From: Aequorivita todarodis
Lineage (GTDB): Bacteria; Bacteroidota; Bacteroidia; Flavobacteriales; Flavobacteriaceae
Length of the DNA: 64,000 nucleotides
Assembly (NCBI RefSeq): GCF_028561335.1
Contig: NZ_JAQQTG010000020.1
Coordinates: 186,001 to 250,000 of the forward strand
Reading direction: 5' to 3'
Part shown: one piece after another, positions 41,851-50,151 of the stretch
How the letters are laid out: each line of letters opens with the position of its first letter
Numbering within the stretch: the stretch's first letter is position 1
Position numbers and translations under genes: made by a program
The notes under the pieces: generated by a model
Told to the model about the DNA's origin: nothing
The model's database searches: none
What the model saw: the letters and a program-made list of their open reading frames with translations, nothing else

Positions 41851-42621
41851 TTATTCTTTTTCGTTTTTCTGAATTAATTCGTGCGCCAGACTTAAATAAT
41901 TGTCGGCGCCTTTACTCGCGGCATCGTAACTGATAATGCTTTCGCCATAGCTGGGCGCTTCACTTAAACGCACGTTTCGCTGAATGATTGTTTCAAAAAC
42001 CATTTCGTCAAAATGCTTCTTCACTTCATCCACCACTTGGTTTGAAAGGCGTAGTCGCTGGTCGTACATAGTCAACAACAGACCTTCAATATCGAGGTTT
42101 ACGTTGTGAATTTTTTGGACACTTTTAATGGTGTTCAAAAGCTTCCCAAGCCCTTCCAAGGCGAAATATTCACACTGAATTGGAATAATTACCGAATCTG
42201 CCGCAGTAAGGGCATTCAACGTAAGCAATCCCAGCGATGGCGCGCAATCAATCAGGATATAATCGTAATCTGCCTTTAGGCCATTGATGGCCTTTTTCAG
42301 CATATATTCGCGGTTTTCCACATCTACCAATTCAATCTCGATAGCAACCAAATCTATGTGTGAGGGTATTAGGTCTAAGTTGGGTGAATTTGTGGAAACG
42401 ATGGCTTCCCTTGCGCTGGCGCTGTGCTCAAGCAATTGGTAGGTTCCCACTTCAACACTTTCCACATCAATGCCCAAACCTGAGGTGGCATTGGCTTGTG
42501 GATCTGCATCTATGAGTAAAACCTTCTTCTCCAAAACGCCCAATGCGGCCGCTAAATTTACTGAGGTCGTGGTCTTTCCGACGCCTCCTTTTTGGTTTGC
42601 AATTGCAATAATTTTACCCAT
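41851..42621 (-). CDS. parA: Chromosome partitioning ATPase ParA (Soj)
   Basis: A 256-aa Walker-type ATPase with deviant Walker A KGGVGKTTTSVNLA (residues 10-23), Walker A' DADPQANAT and Walker B LIDCAPSLG. It works with ParB in segregating chromosome origins. First gene of the cluster; a possible -7 box TACTTTTA lies at 42646-42653. Confidence 0.97.
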   Translation of the reverse strand: MGKIIAIANQKGGVGKTTTSVNLAAALGVLEKKVLLIDADPQANATSGLGIDVESVEVGTYQLLEHSASAREAIVSTNSPNLDLIPSHIDLVAIEIELVDVENREYMLKKAINGLKADYDYILIDCAPSLGLLTLNALTAADSVIIPIQCEYFALEGLGKLLNTIKSVQKIHNVNLDIEGLLLTMYDQRLRLSNQVVDEVKKHFDEMVFETIIQRNVRLSEAPSYGESIISYDAASKGADNYLSLAHELIQKNEKE

Positions 42622-42716
42622 TAATTTGCTTAAGATTTTAGTGGTTAAAAGTACAATTATTTATGTGGATAGAAAATTGTATTTGTTAACAGGAAGTAAA
42701 CATTACCCCCTCCGTC

Positions 42717-42757
42717 AAAACAAACCGTTTCTGCCATAAACAGAAACGGTTTGTTTT
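42717..42757. terminator. Perfect 17-bp hairpin terminator
   Basis: AAAACAAACCGTTTCTG (42717-42733), 7-nt loop, CAGAAACGGTTTGTTTT (42741-42757). It lies on the minus strand after the SDR gene and before parA, so it isolates the two units. Confidence 0.85.
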
Positions 42758-42852
42758 GCCACCTCTCCCTGAAAAAGGGGGAGGAACTTTTGGGGAAATT
42801 CCAAATAATATTCAATTAGCAAAATTCAAAGCTAATAACACGTGCCATTTTT

Positions 42853-42882
42853 TTGGAATTTGGTGCTTGTAATTTGGAATTT
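42853..42882. repeat. TTTGGTGCTTGTAATTTGGA dispersed repeat, copy 1
   Basis: This stretch directly follows the SDR stop (42885). A near-identical copy at 55162-55187 forms the end of trmH. Both lie at 3' ends of minus-strand genes. Confidence 0.55.
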
Positions 42883-42884
42883 CT

Positions 42885-43766
42885 TTATTTGGTTTTTTTA
42901 GATCGGATCATCTCCTCCAGCATATCCCACATCTGTTGGGGAACTTCTTCTAAAAGATTCATCTGTCCCGCTCCTTTCAGCCATTCGCCGCCGTCAATAA
43001 CCACTACTTCACCGTTGATGTATGCCGAAAAATCGGAAACTAAATATGCGGCGAGGTTAGCGAGTTCCTGATGTTCGCCCACGCGTTTTACGGGAACTTT
43101 TTTCGCGGGATCGAACTTTTCCTTTAAATCGCCCGGCAGCAGTCTGTCCCAAGCACCTTTTGTAGGGAAGGGTCCCGGGGCAATGGCGTTAAAGCGGATG
43201 CCGTATTTTGCCCATTCCACAGCTAATGAACGCGTCATTGCCAATACGCCGGCTTTTGCCGTGGCACTGGGCACAACATAAGCAGAGCCTGTAAAAGCGT
43301 AGGTTGTAACGATATTTAAAACGGTTTTGTTCTCTTCTTTTTTATCTATCCAATGTTTTCCAAAGGCGAGGGTACAATTTTTAGTTCCTTTTAAAACGAT
43401 GTCAATGATGGTATCAAAAGCATTTGCGGAAAGCCGTTCGGTGGGCGAAATGAAGTTGCCAGCAGCATTGTTCAGCAAAACATCCACGGTGCCAAATTCT
43501 TTCACAGAGGCTTCCACCATTGCTTCCACTTCGTCGTAATTGCGCACATCGCATTGTACGGGTAAAACTTTTCCGCCCGTTTGTTTTTCAAGCTCCTCTT
43601 TTACGGTTTGTAGTTTTTCAAGGTTTCGGGAAGTGATTACTACATTGGCGCCGAGCTCCAAAAAGTAGGTCGTCATTGCTTTTCCAAGGCCGCTGCCGCC
43701 GCCGGTTACTACTATCGTCTTTCCTTTTAGCGCGTCGTCGCGAAGCATTTTTGCTGTGTGGTCCAT
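42885..43766 (-). CDS. SDR-family 2,4-dienoyl-CoA reductase-like oxidoreductase
   Basis: A 293-aa short-chain dehydrogenase with the NADP-binding TGGGSGLGKAMTTYF (residues about 21-35), NNAAGN (98-103) and a DECR-like active region VPSATAKAGVLAMTRSLAVEW. The catalytic Tyr of ordinary SDRs is absent before the Lys, as in animal DECR-type dienoyl-CoA reductases. PGPFPTKGAWDRL further supports that group. Likely role is beta-oxidation of unsaturated fatty acids. A perfect -7 box in a dispersed repeat lies at 43785-43792. Confidence 0.88.
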   Translation of the reverse strand: MDHTAKMLRDDALKGKTIVVTGGGSGLGKAMTTYFLELGANVVITSRNLEKLQTVKEELEKQTGGKVLPVQCDVRNYDEVEAMVEASVKEFGTVDVLLNNAAGNFISPTERLSANAFDTIIDIVLKGTKNCTLAFGKHWIDKKEENKTVLNIVTTYAFTGSAYVVPSATAKAGVLAMTRSLAVEWAKYGIRFNAIAPGPFPTKGAWDRLLPGDLKEKFDPAKKVPVKRVGEHQELANLAAYLVSDFSAYINGEVVVIDGGEWLKGAGQMNLLEEVPQQMWDMLEEMIRSKKTK

Positions 43767-43781
43767 ATTTTATGTGTTATT

Positions 43782-43820
43782 ACGCAAAGATACGCAGAGA
43801 GGCGCAGAGTTGCACGGAGA
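43782..43820. repeat. CGCAAAG/CGCAGAG-type repeat carrying a promoter element
   Basis: Tandem degenerate units ACGCAAAGATACGCAGAGAG and GCGCAGAGTTGCACGGAGA. On the minus strand it contains TATCTTTG (43785-43792), a perfect TAnnTTTG -7 element placed 18 bp upstream of the SDR ATG. Confidence 0.6.
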
Positions 43821-43858
43821 ATTCACTCTAAATAAACATTCAAAAAGACAGGTTTTAT

Positions 43859-44542
43859 TTATTCAGATTTCCAAAGCAGTTTCTGTGCGGTGCCGTGATC
43901 ACCCAGCTGATAAACGCGCAACGATGCAGCTTTAAATTTAATCGGTTTAAAAACATTTTCCGCCAAGCTGTCCAACACAATTTTCTGGGCAACCCCAAGA
44001 CTGATGTGCGGATCGAAATTTTCATAACTGTATTTGTCCACAAATTTTGGAACATAAGCAACGGTAGATTCACTAATGGGGCTGCCGTCGGGGTTTTGAA
44101 TGAATGATGCTTCGGAGCCGTTCTTCACTATAAACGGTTTTACCAGTGCAATCGTTTTCTCGTGAAGTTTCAATAATTGCCCACTTTTTCCAACGGAAAT
44201 CATTGCGAAACTTTCTGCTTCGGCGTTATTATAGGAAATACTTTCGGCACTTAAACTGTCCTTTGCAATTGTTTGGAACAAACCCTCCAGAACTTTCTTC
44301 ACTTTTGGCAAATCTTCTTGATTTATAAAACACTGCAAAAGCGTGATGTGCGGCACGTGGTTTTCGTCGAGCTTGATGGTTTTGGGATTGTTTTGATTTA
44401 TCAGTGAATTCAACTGAAGCGATTGTGCATACATTTCTTCCGAAGGAATTAAAAGCACATCTATCGCGATTGTATTTTGCTTTTTTGGTGCGCACGAAAA
44501 AATGCCCAAACCAATAGCCAGAACAATTATATATTTCCCCAT
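43859..44542 (-). CDS. Lipoprotein with 2H-phosphoesterase (RNA ligase/cyclic phosphodiesterase) motifs
   Basis: A 227-aa protein with a lipoprotein signal (Cys 17 in GIFSC). Two H-x-T/S motifs, H65-I-T67 in VPHITLLQ and H179-I-S181 in FDPHISLGV, are spaced as in the 2H phosphoesterase superfamily (2'-5' RNA ligase, LigT, CPDase). These enzymes act on 2',3'-cyclic phosphates or 2',5'-linked nucleotides, normally in the cytoplasm. An exported lipidated form suggests a nucleotide- or nucleic-acid-derived substrate in the periplasm (inference). Confidence 0.75.
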   Translation of the reverse strand: MGKYIIVLAIGLGIFSCAPKKQNTIAIDVLLIPSEEMYAQSLQLNSLINQNNPKTIKLDENHVPHITLLQCFINQEDLPKVKKVLEGLFQTIAKDSLSAESISYNNAEAESFAMISVGKSGQLLKLHEKTIALVKPFIVKNGSEASFIQNPDGSPISESTVAYVPKFVDKYSYENFDPHISLGVAQKIVLDSLAENVFKPIKFKAASLRVYQLGDHGTAQKLLWKSE

Positions 44543-44555
44543 TCTTAAAACCGCT

Positions 44556-46202
44556 TTATTTTACAATCATTTTTATGGTTTGGGAAGTAACGTTATTGTC
44601 CAATTTCAACAAATAAATTCCACTTGCAAGATTGTGGCCCCAGGTAATATTTTGCTGTGGTAAGCTCCAGGTCTGCTCCATCAATTTCTGACCGGAAATG
44701 CTGAAAACCGAAGTTGTCAATTTATTGTTTGAAGCATGCTTCGGAATTGCTATAACGATGTTGTTTGAGACCGGATTTTGCGAAAGCACGAATTGATTGT
44801 CCAAATGGTTTTCTGAAATTCCTATCGTTCCATTTCTAATTTCATCCAAAGCAAACTGGGCGCTTGCTGCGGTAACGGTTACGTGGTCTTCATTTTCGTT
44901 GGGAATGTAAAAATTGACAAAGGGCGAATTGGCCAAATTGGGTATGGCGAACCAATCGGGGTCGTCAATCGCCAAAGCGCTCATGGTTGGAACGAAGGAA
45001 TACAAATCCTGTTGCAGGGCATTGATGAAATCTATCAAAACCTGATTGCCGCCACCATCGCCAAGGGCATCGCTGATGCTACCCGTTCCGCCGGGGGCAC
45101 TGTCAACGCCATCGCTGGTACCTGTAGCTTGCGAAATAGTCTGGTATGTATTTATGGGAATACCAAAAAAGTTGACGGTTACATCGGTAACCGTATTGGT
45201 TTGGTTGGCGGCTGGTGTAAACTTTAGCGCCACGTCCACATCGGTGGTTGCGTCTATGGTAAGATTGGTATCAATCACCGTAATTCCCGGGCTTCCTGTG
45301 GTAGTACCGTTTCCGGCGCCATTGATCATTGTTACGTTTCTTACGTTGCTTGGGAAACCCAAGGCGTCCAGTTCTGCCTGAAACTGGTCTCTAAAACCCG
45401 GAGCGCCCAAGGGCAAGAGTTTGGTGGGGTCTTGTTCGTAGTCTGATCCTGCCAATAAATGCCCCAGCAGATGGTCCACGAGCATTTCCTTGGCGGCTGG
45501 CGAATTCAACAACTGGTCCACAACCTGTTGTGCTGTGGGATCGCCCACCTGTACTGCGAAATAGTTTATTAAATACTGAAGGCTTATCGGGATGTTTGCG
45601 CCGCGGTGGGGGGAATCAAACGAAAGGTACAATCGTGTTTCGGAATCAAGACTGTTGTCCTCCATATAAGCCAAGGCATAGCGGGCAATAAGGCCACCCA
45701 TACTTGGACCGAGGACTACGAGTTCTTCATTGCCCACTTTGTCTGCGTTTAATTTCTGGATCATTGCAACCAAGACCATGGCGTTGCGCTGAATGTAGTC
45801 CGCACCGCCGTCTATGTCTTTTCCGCCTGTGTTGTATAATGGTGCGTTAAGGATGACGATATCAAACCCTTCATCGCGGAGGATGTCCGCAAGATTTTGG
45901 CCGTCAAAACTTAAGCTGGCGTAAAGTCCGCCGATATCGCGAGAATCGCCCGGGTCAAAGCCATCGAGAACGAGTATGGGCTTGTCCAGCACGCCATCTA
46001 CATTATCCAAATAGATTTCGTATTCCCCTTGCCCAAAATAGGCTTGGGTTTCGTCATAACCTTGGTAAGCGATAGTCGCGGTAATGGTTTCGACCACCGT
46101 GCTTTCAGGGTATATTGCGTTTTCAGGAATATTTTGAAAACGTATTTGGGCGAAGGTCAGCTGGGCAGTAAAAATTAAAAGCAGGATGTAAAGGTTTTTC
46201 AT
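44556..46202 (-). CDS. T9SS-secreted alpha/beta hydrolase (lipase/esterase-like)
   Basis: A 548-aa secreted protein: signal peptide (MKNLYILLLIFTAQLTFAQ), alpha/beta-hydrolase domain (about 75-300), linker, and a C-terminal T9SS sorting domain (about 465-548; KLMEQTWSLPQQ... GIYLLKLDN). The nucleophile elbow is LGPSMGGLIARYALAYM (Ser in GPSMGG), with DSPHRGANIP following. The fold resembles bacterial lipases/PGAP1-type esterases. Substrate unknown; a surface or released esterase is likely. Confidence 0.85.
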   Translation of the reverse strand: MKNLYILLLIFTAQLTFAQIRFQNIPENAIYPESTVVETITATIAYQGYDETQAYFGQGEYEIYLDNVDGVLDKPILVLDGFDPGDSRDIGGLYASLSFDGQNLADILRDEGFDIVILNAPLYNTGGKDIDGGADYIQRNAMVLVAMIQKLNADKVGNEELVVLGPSMGGLIARYALAYMEDNSLDSETRLYLSFDSPHRGANIPISLQYLINYFAVQVGDPTAQQVVDQLLNSPAAKEMLVDHLLGHLLAGSDYEQDPTKLLPLGAPGFRDQFQAELDALGFPSNVRNVTMINGAGNGTTTGSPGITVIDTNLTIDATTDVDVALKFTPAANQTNTVTDVTVNFFGIPINTYQTISQATGTSDGVDSAPGGTGSISDALGDGGGNQVLIDFINALQQDLYSFVPTMSALAIDDPDWFAIPNLANSPFVNFYIPNENEDHVTVTAASAQFALDEIRNGTIGISENHLDNQFVLSQNPVSNNIVIAIPKHASNNKLTTSVFSISGQKLMEQTWSLPQQNITWGHNLASGIYLLKLDNNVTSQTIKMIVK

Positions 46203-46320
46203 TGGGTATTGTTTTGGTTTTGATTTGGAAAGGTAGTGAAAATTTAGTTTTCGGTTTTGGCGAATTCAGAGCGCATCATACAAATAGCATTACCGTTATT
46301 TTTTGTGGAATATACTTTCG

Positions 46321-46328
46321 TATCTTTG
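46321..46328 (+). promoter_or_regulatory. Probable -7 element of the mntA-hepT operon
   Basis: TATCTTTG is a perfect TAnnTTTG match, 16 bp upstream of the mntA ATG, giving a leader of roughly 9 nt. Confidence 0.6.
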
Positions 46329-46343
46329 GAAAAAGGCTTGATT

Positions 46344-46640
46344 ATGACCACAAAAGAAGAAATTTTGAAAATTTTGAAATCAAACCAATCAAAGTTTGTG
46401 GAGTTTGGTATTCAGAATATTGGGTTGTTCGGTTCCTACGGGCGTGGGGAGCAATCCAATGCAAGCGATATTGACTTTTTAATCGATTTTGAGCCCAAAC
46501 ACGAAAATTTCGACAATTTAATGAAGGTATATGATTTTTTGGAGGAATTGTTCCCAAATGAAAAAATCGAAATAATTACCAAAAATGGATTGAGTCCGCA
46601 TATCGGCCCCCATATTTTAAACGAAGTACAGTATGCATAA
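46344..46640 (+). CDS. mntA: MntA-type minimal nucleotidyltransferase antitoxin
   Basis: A 98-aa minimal nucleotidyltransferase (ATG 46344, MTTKEEILKIL; an upstream ATG at 46257 would be in front of the -7 box). The catalytic signature GSYGRGEQSNASDID matches GSx10DxD. In the MntA-HepT toxin-antitoxin family the MntA protein adds AMP groups to a Tyr of the HEPN toxin and so silences it. It overlaps the hepT start by 8 bp. Confidence 0.88.
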   Translation: MTTKEEILKILKSNQSKFVEFGIQNIGLFGSYGRGEQSNASDIDFLIDFEPKHENFDNLMKVYDFLEELFPNEKIEIITKNGLSPHIGPHILNEVQYA

Positions 46641-46965
46641 TAACACCACGGAATTTCTTAAGCATATTTTGGATGAGTGTCGGTACATTATTTCGGTTAC
46701 AGAAAATTGTAGCTATGAACAATTTTTGGAGGATGAAACTCTGAAACGGGCCATTGTAAGGAGTTTAGAAATCATAGGCGAAGCAACCAAAAAAATTCCA
46801 GCCGATTTCAAACTAAAATGGAATTCCATTGAATGGAAAAACATGGCTGGTATGCGCGACCGATTGATTCACGATTATATGGGAGTCAATTACATTATTG
46901 TCTGGGATGTAGTGAAAAATAAAATTCCAAAACTCACGCTACAACTGCAACAAGTTCTCGAATAG
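46633..46965 (+). CDS. hepT: HepT-type HEPN RNase toxin (DUF86)
   Basis: A 110-aa all-helical HEPN protein. The active-site motif RDRLIHDY (R-x4-H-x-Y) contains the catalytic R and H and the tyrosine that MntA AMPylates in studied pairs. The HepT N-terminal helix and the FLKHILDECRYI segment are typical. In characterised systems the toxin is an RNase (tRNA target in some). The pair sits between a T9SS hydrolase and an ALDH with no mobile-element signs. Confidence 0.88.
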   Translation: MHNNTTEFLKHILDECRYIISVTENCSYEQFLEDETLKRAIVRSLEIIGEATKKIPADFKLKWNSIEWKNMAGMRDRLIHDYMGVNYIIVWDVVKNKIPKLTLQLQQVLE

Positions 46966-46980
46966 TTTTCAAAGAAAACC

Positions 46981-48342
46981 TTAAAACCTCAAAAACCACC
47001 GCATCAATTTCAATCGCAAAGGTGTATGCGGATAGTATCGAATAGAAGGGTCCAACCAAGTAGGCTTGTCCATAACACTTTTGTAATGCGTAAAGGCCCT
47101 AAAGCCCGCCTCGCCGTGGTAATTGCCGATGCCGCTTTGGCCCACGCCGCCAAAAGGCAGGTTCGAATTGCTGATGTGCATTACCGTTTCATTAATTGCG
47201 CCGCCTCCAAAGGAAATCTCTTTTAATACTTTCTTCTTTATGGAACTACTTTTTGTAAAGAGATAACAAGACAACGGTTTGGGAAGACTATTCACTTTAG
47301 CAATAGCCTCTTCAATAGTTTCATAAGTGAGTACAGGCAGGATGGGGCCAAAAATTTCCTCTTGCATCACCGCATCATCCATAGTCACGTTTTTTAGAAT
47401 AGTGGGCTGGATGTAACGGGTTTCTTTGTGGGTTTGGCCGCCATAATATATTTTTTCGGGATTGAGCATTTTGATAAGCCGCTCAAAATTATCGTTATTG
47501 ATTATTTGAAGATAATTATCATTTTCAAAAGCAAAGTGCTGGCTTATGATTTCCTCTTTTGCCCGTTCGAGAAATTTCTGTTCGATGCTTTTGTGGACGA
47601 GGATATAGTCTGGGGCAATACAGGTTTGGCCTGCGTTCAGAAATTTCCCCCAAACCAGTCGTCTTACCGAAACTTTCAGATTGCAGTTTTCAGTAACTAT
47701 TGCGGGGCTTTTACCACCTAATTCTAAAGTTACGGGCGTGAGGTTTTCTGCTGCGGCCTTATAAACTATCTTGCCTACTTTGGTGCTACCGGTAAAAAAT
47801 ATTTTGTCGAATTTCTGCTTTAAAAGTTCTTGGGTCTCTTGTACTCCACCTTCAACTACCGTGAAAAAAGCTGGGTCAAAATTTTCCTTTACAATTTTCG
47901 CCATTGCGGCGGCAGTGTTTGAGGGAAGTTCGCTGGGTTTTAGTATTACCGTGTTCCCCGCGGCAATGGCTGCAATTACCGGGGCGAAGGAAAGTTGGTA
48001 TGGATAATTCCAAGCGCCAATCACAAGACACACGCCCAAAGGCTCCGGAATGATGTAGCTGGAAGCCGGAAAATTTAGAATCCCCGTAGAAACGGGCTTG
48101 GTGCGTGTCCATTTAAAAATATTGCTCCGTGCTTCCTTAATATCCTTGAAAAGCAGGGAAAGCTCGGTAGTGTAATTATCAAACTCTGACTTTTTAAAAT
48201 CGTTGTAAATAGCTTCGTGAAGCAGGGACTCATTTTGTTGTAATGCCTGTTGAAGAATTTTTAATTGCTTTCTTCTAAAGTGAAGGTTTTTGGTGGCGTG
48301 AGTGTTGAAGAAGTTGCGCTGCCGGTTGACGATTTCATTCAT
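46981..48342 (-). CDS. Aldehyde dehydrogenase (class 3-like)
   Basis: A 453-aa NAD(P)-dependent enzyme oxidising aldehydes to acids. It has the catalytic Cys in NAGQTCIAPDY, the active-site Glu in ELGGKSPAIV, the cofactor loop FTGSTKVGKIVYKAA, and the C-terminal GGVGQSGIGNYHGEAGFRAFTHYK (family tail). The length of about 450 aa and the last part MRWFLRF with a hydrophobic tail suggest the membrane-associated ALDH3-like group acting on fatty aldehydes. Confidence 0.94.
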   Translation of the reverse strand: MNEIVNRQRNFFNTHATKNLHFRRKQLKILQQALQQNESLLHEAIYNDFKKSEFDNYTTELSLLFKDIKEARSNIFKWTRTKPVSTGILNFPASSYIIPEPLGVCLVIGAWNYPYQLSFAPVIAAIAAGNTVILKPSELPSNTAAAMAKIVKENFDPAFFTVVEGGVQETQELLKQKFDKIFFTGSTKVGKIVYKAAAENLTPVTLELGGKSPAIVTENCNLKVSVRRLVWGKFLNAGQTCIAPDYILVHKSIEQKFLERAKEEIISQHFAFENDNYLQIINNDNFERLIKMLNPEKIYYGGQTHKETRYIQPTILKNVTMDDAVMQEEIFGPILPVLTYETIEEAIAKVNSLPKPLSCYLFTKSSSIKKKVLKEISFGGGAINETVMHISNSNLPFGGVGQSGIGNYHGEAGFRAFTHYKSVMDKPTWLDPSIRYYPHTPLRLKLMRWFLRF

Positions 48343-48376
48343 AGTTTTGTTGTAATTTTACTCCTATCGTGAACAT

Positions 48377-48404
48377 CCCCCTAGCCCCCTTCAAAGGGGG
48401 AATT
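48377..48404. repeat. CCCCCTAGCCCCC-type dispersed repeat
   Basis: CCCCCTAGCCCCCTTCAAAG followed by GGGGAATT, able to fold through its C and G runs. It lies in the gap before the ALDH start and is related to 39523-39547. Confidence 0.5.
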
Positions 48405-48450
48405 GATTCTGACTTAATTCGTGAAGCGTCAAAAAAAATAAATTTCAAAA

Positions 48451-49215
48451 TTATTTATCCCTATTCAAAATCTTGTATTCCTCATAACAGCCGCTGATGG
48501 CATCGAGAATCTGCAGATCGTTGGCGGTGCGGATAAAGTCTTTGGAAAAACTGCACTTGTTTAATATTTCGTCAATATCTGCACGCTCCAATTGGAGGAC
48601 GGCCATTAAGGTTTCGCGATCGTATTTGCTTTGAAGGAGGTTTCGTATTTCGTCGTCTTCCTTCATTTGTCGTAGTTTTCGCATCTGTTTCGGTCGTTTT
48701 CCGAAGACGTTATAGAGAAAATCGGCAGGATTGAAAATAGAACTTAACACCTTACTTACCGCCCCCGGCTGATTGCTGCCGCCTTCGTAGCCGGTATTCA
48801 ATCCCGAAATTCTGTACCGGTAATTATCGTAAATAGGGATGAGTTTGGCGTCAATTTCAACATAACCCGTTAGCTGTACGGGCTTGATTACTACTTCTTC
48901 CAAAGCGATGCCCAACTCGGTCATTTTTACCTTTATATCGCCAAACCTAAGCCAGTCATTGGTCACCCGAACACGCAGCGACTTGAAACCGAGGTACGAA
49001 AAATAAAGCGTGTCATTAACGGCAGCCCTTATGGCAAACTCTCCTTTTTCGTTGGTAGTGGTACCTATAACCTGGTTAAGGTTCACGATGTTTACGTTTT
49101 CCAAAAGATTATCGTTGGCATCGTTCATCACGGTACCTTTGATTATCGTATTTTCCTGGGCAAAGGAAATTGCGGCAACAAAAAGAAGGGCAAAAAGTAG
49201 GACGTGTTTTTTCAT
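48451..49215 (-). CDS. Secreted CarboxypepD_reg-like domain protein
   Basis: A 254-aa secreted protein. ATG 49215 gives the signal peptide MKKHVLLFALLFVAAISFAQ (a GTG 10 codons upstream is rejected). A carboxypeptidase regulatory-like (transthyretin-type) domain follows (about 22-105: IKGTVMNDANDNLLENVNIV...GTTTNEKGEFAIRAA... YLGFKSL). This is the domain seen in TonB-dependent receptor N-termini. The helical rest carries KRPKQMRKLRQMKEDD. Function unknown; it is conserved in Flavobacteria next to envelope genes. Confidence 0.82.
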   Translation of the reverse strand: MKKHVLLFALLFVAAISFAQENTIIKGTVMNDANDNLLENVNIVNLNQVIGTTTNEKGEFAIRAAVNDTLYFSYLGFKSLRVRVTNDWLRFGDIKVKMTELGIALEEVVIKPVQLTGYVEIDAKLIPIYDNYRYRISGLNTGYEGGSNQPGAVSKVLSSIFNPADFLYNVFGKRPKQMRKLRQMKEDDEIRNLLQSKYDRETLMAVLQLERADIDEILNKCSFSKDFIRTANDLQILDAISGCYEEYKILNRDK

Positions 49216-49241
49216 ATTGTGAATTAATATACGGAAAAATT

Positions 49242-49868
49242 TCACTGGGAGGAAATGTTCCGCTCTTTTTCAATTTTAGCTTTTAGATTTTCTTTTACCC
49301 CGCCAAACCATTCATCCTTTAAAATACTCAGCACGATGCTGTCCCTTCTTCCTTCGGGTGCGGCGCAATTGCTTCGCAAAATGCCTTCCACAGTGCAGCC
49401 GATGCTTTTCATGGCGGCGATGCTTCTTTCATTGTTTGCATCTGCACGAAACTCTACACGGTCTATGCCAAGTTTTTCAAAAGCGAATTCGAGCATCAGC
49501 ATTTTGCATTGCTTGTTTAGTCCGGTGCCCTGAAATTCCTTTCCGTACCAAGTATAGCCCAACTGGACTGTGTTGTGGTTTTTTTGAAAATCGTAGAAGC
49601 GGGTGCTGCCCGCAATCTGCTGGGTGCGCTTGTCAAAAACAATAAAGGGGTATGCCGTTTCATCTTTTCTTCCCTGTAAGGCCATTTCCACATAAACTTT
49701 TAAATTTTCAGGACTGTTGGCGGGCTGAAGGGAATATCTCCAGAGCTCGGGCTGCTGTTCGGAAAAATGCAAGAGTCTGTCAATATCGGAATGATGCAAA
49801 GGATTGAGCCGCACTGCATCGTTTTCCAATATGTATTCCTGCAGAAAATTGAAGGTTTGCATAAGCAT
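49242..49868 (-). CDS. GNAT-family N-acetyltransferase
   Basis: A 208-aa RimJ/RimL-type acetyltransferase: QLGYTWYGKEFQGTGLNKQCKMLMLEFAFEKLGIDRVEFRADANNERSIAAMKSIGCTVEG is the classical GNAT core (here given only by its ends: Q/RGTG-like acetyl-CoA loop GTGLNK near residue 117 and the NERSIAAMKSIG helix near 145-156). The start is either ATG 49868 or ATG 49862 (MQTFNF). A terminator-shaped hairpin ends directly before the start codon. Confidence 0.88.
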   Translation of the reverse strand: MLMQTFNFLQEYILENDAVRLNPLHHSDIDRLLHFSEQQPELWRYSLQPANSPENLKVYVEMALQGRKDETAYPFIVFDKRTQQIAGSTRFYDFQKNHNTVQLGYTWYGKEFQGTGLNKQCKMLMLEFAFEKLGIDRVEFRADANNERSIAAMKSIGCTVEGILRSNCAAPEGRRDSIVLSILKDEWFGGVKENLKAKIEKERNISSQ

Positions 49869-49875
49869 AAAAAAA

Positions 49876-49902
49876 TACGGGCCTCGTTCTTAAAGGCCCG
49901 TA
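49876..49902 (-). terminator. Terminator-shaped hairpin abutting the GNAT start
   Basis: Arms TACGGGCCT (49876-49884) and AGGCCCGTA (49894-49902). On the minus strand the stem is followed by seven T residues and then directly by the GNAT start codon. It could end the helicase transcript or act as an attenuator for the GNAT gene. Confidence 0.65.
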
Positions 49903-49947
49903 AATATAATTATATCGACGTTAAAGTGATGCTAAAGTTTTAAACAT

Positions 49948-50002
49948 GCTGGGTGCTGGGTGCGGGGTGCTGGGTGCGGGGTGACCGATGACGGGTGTTG
50001 GA
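49948..50002. repeat. GGGTGC-rich degenerate simple repeat
   Basis: Units CTGGGTG and CGGGGTG repeated about seven times, then GACCGATGACGGGTG. Closely similar to 40241-40295. Confidence 0.6.
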
Positions 50003-50151
50003 TGATGATAAGAAACAACTGAACCCAGAAATATAAACGTCTCGGCTTATCAACCCGTCAGCATTACTCCCAGTCCTTAAGGAAGAGCCTTGCTCGCACC
50101 CTTTAGGGCTGGGGGCAATTGTCTATCATAATTTTAAGCCCTAAACTCCGC

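Noticed and set aside
42839-42844. CACGTG core near the parAB operon as a parS site
   Set aside because: Only the central six bases fit; the flanks (AATAA left, CCATT right) do not match the 16-bp parS palindrome.
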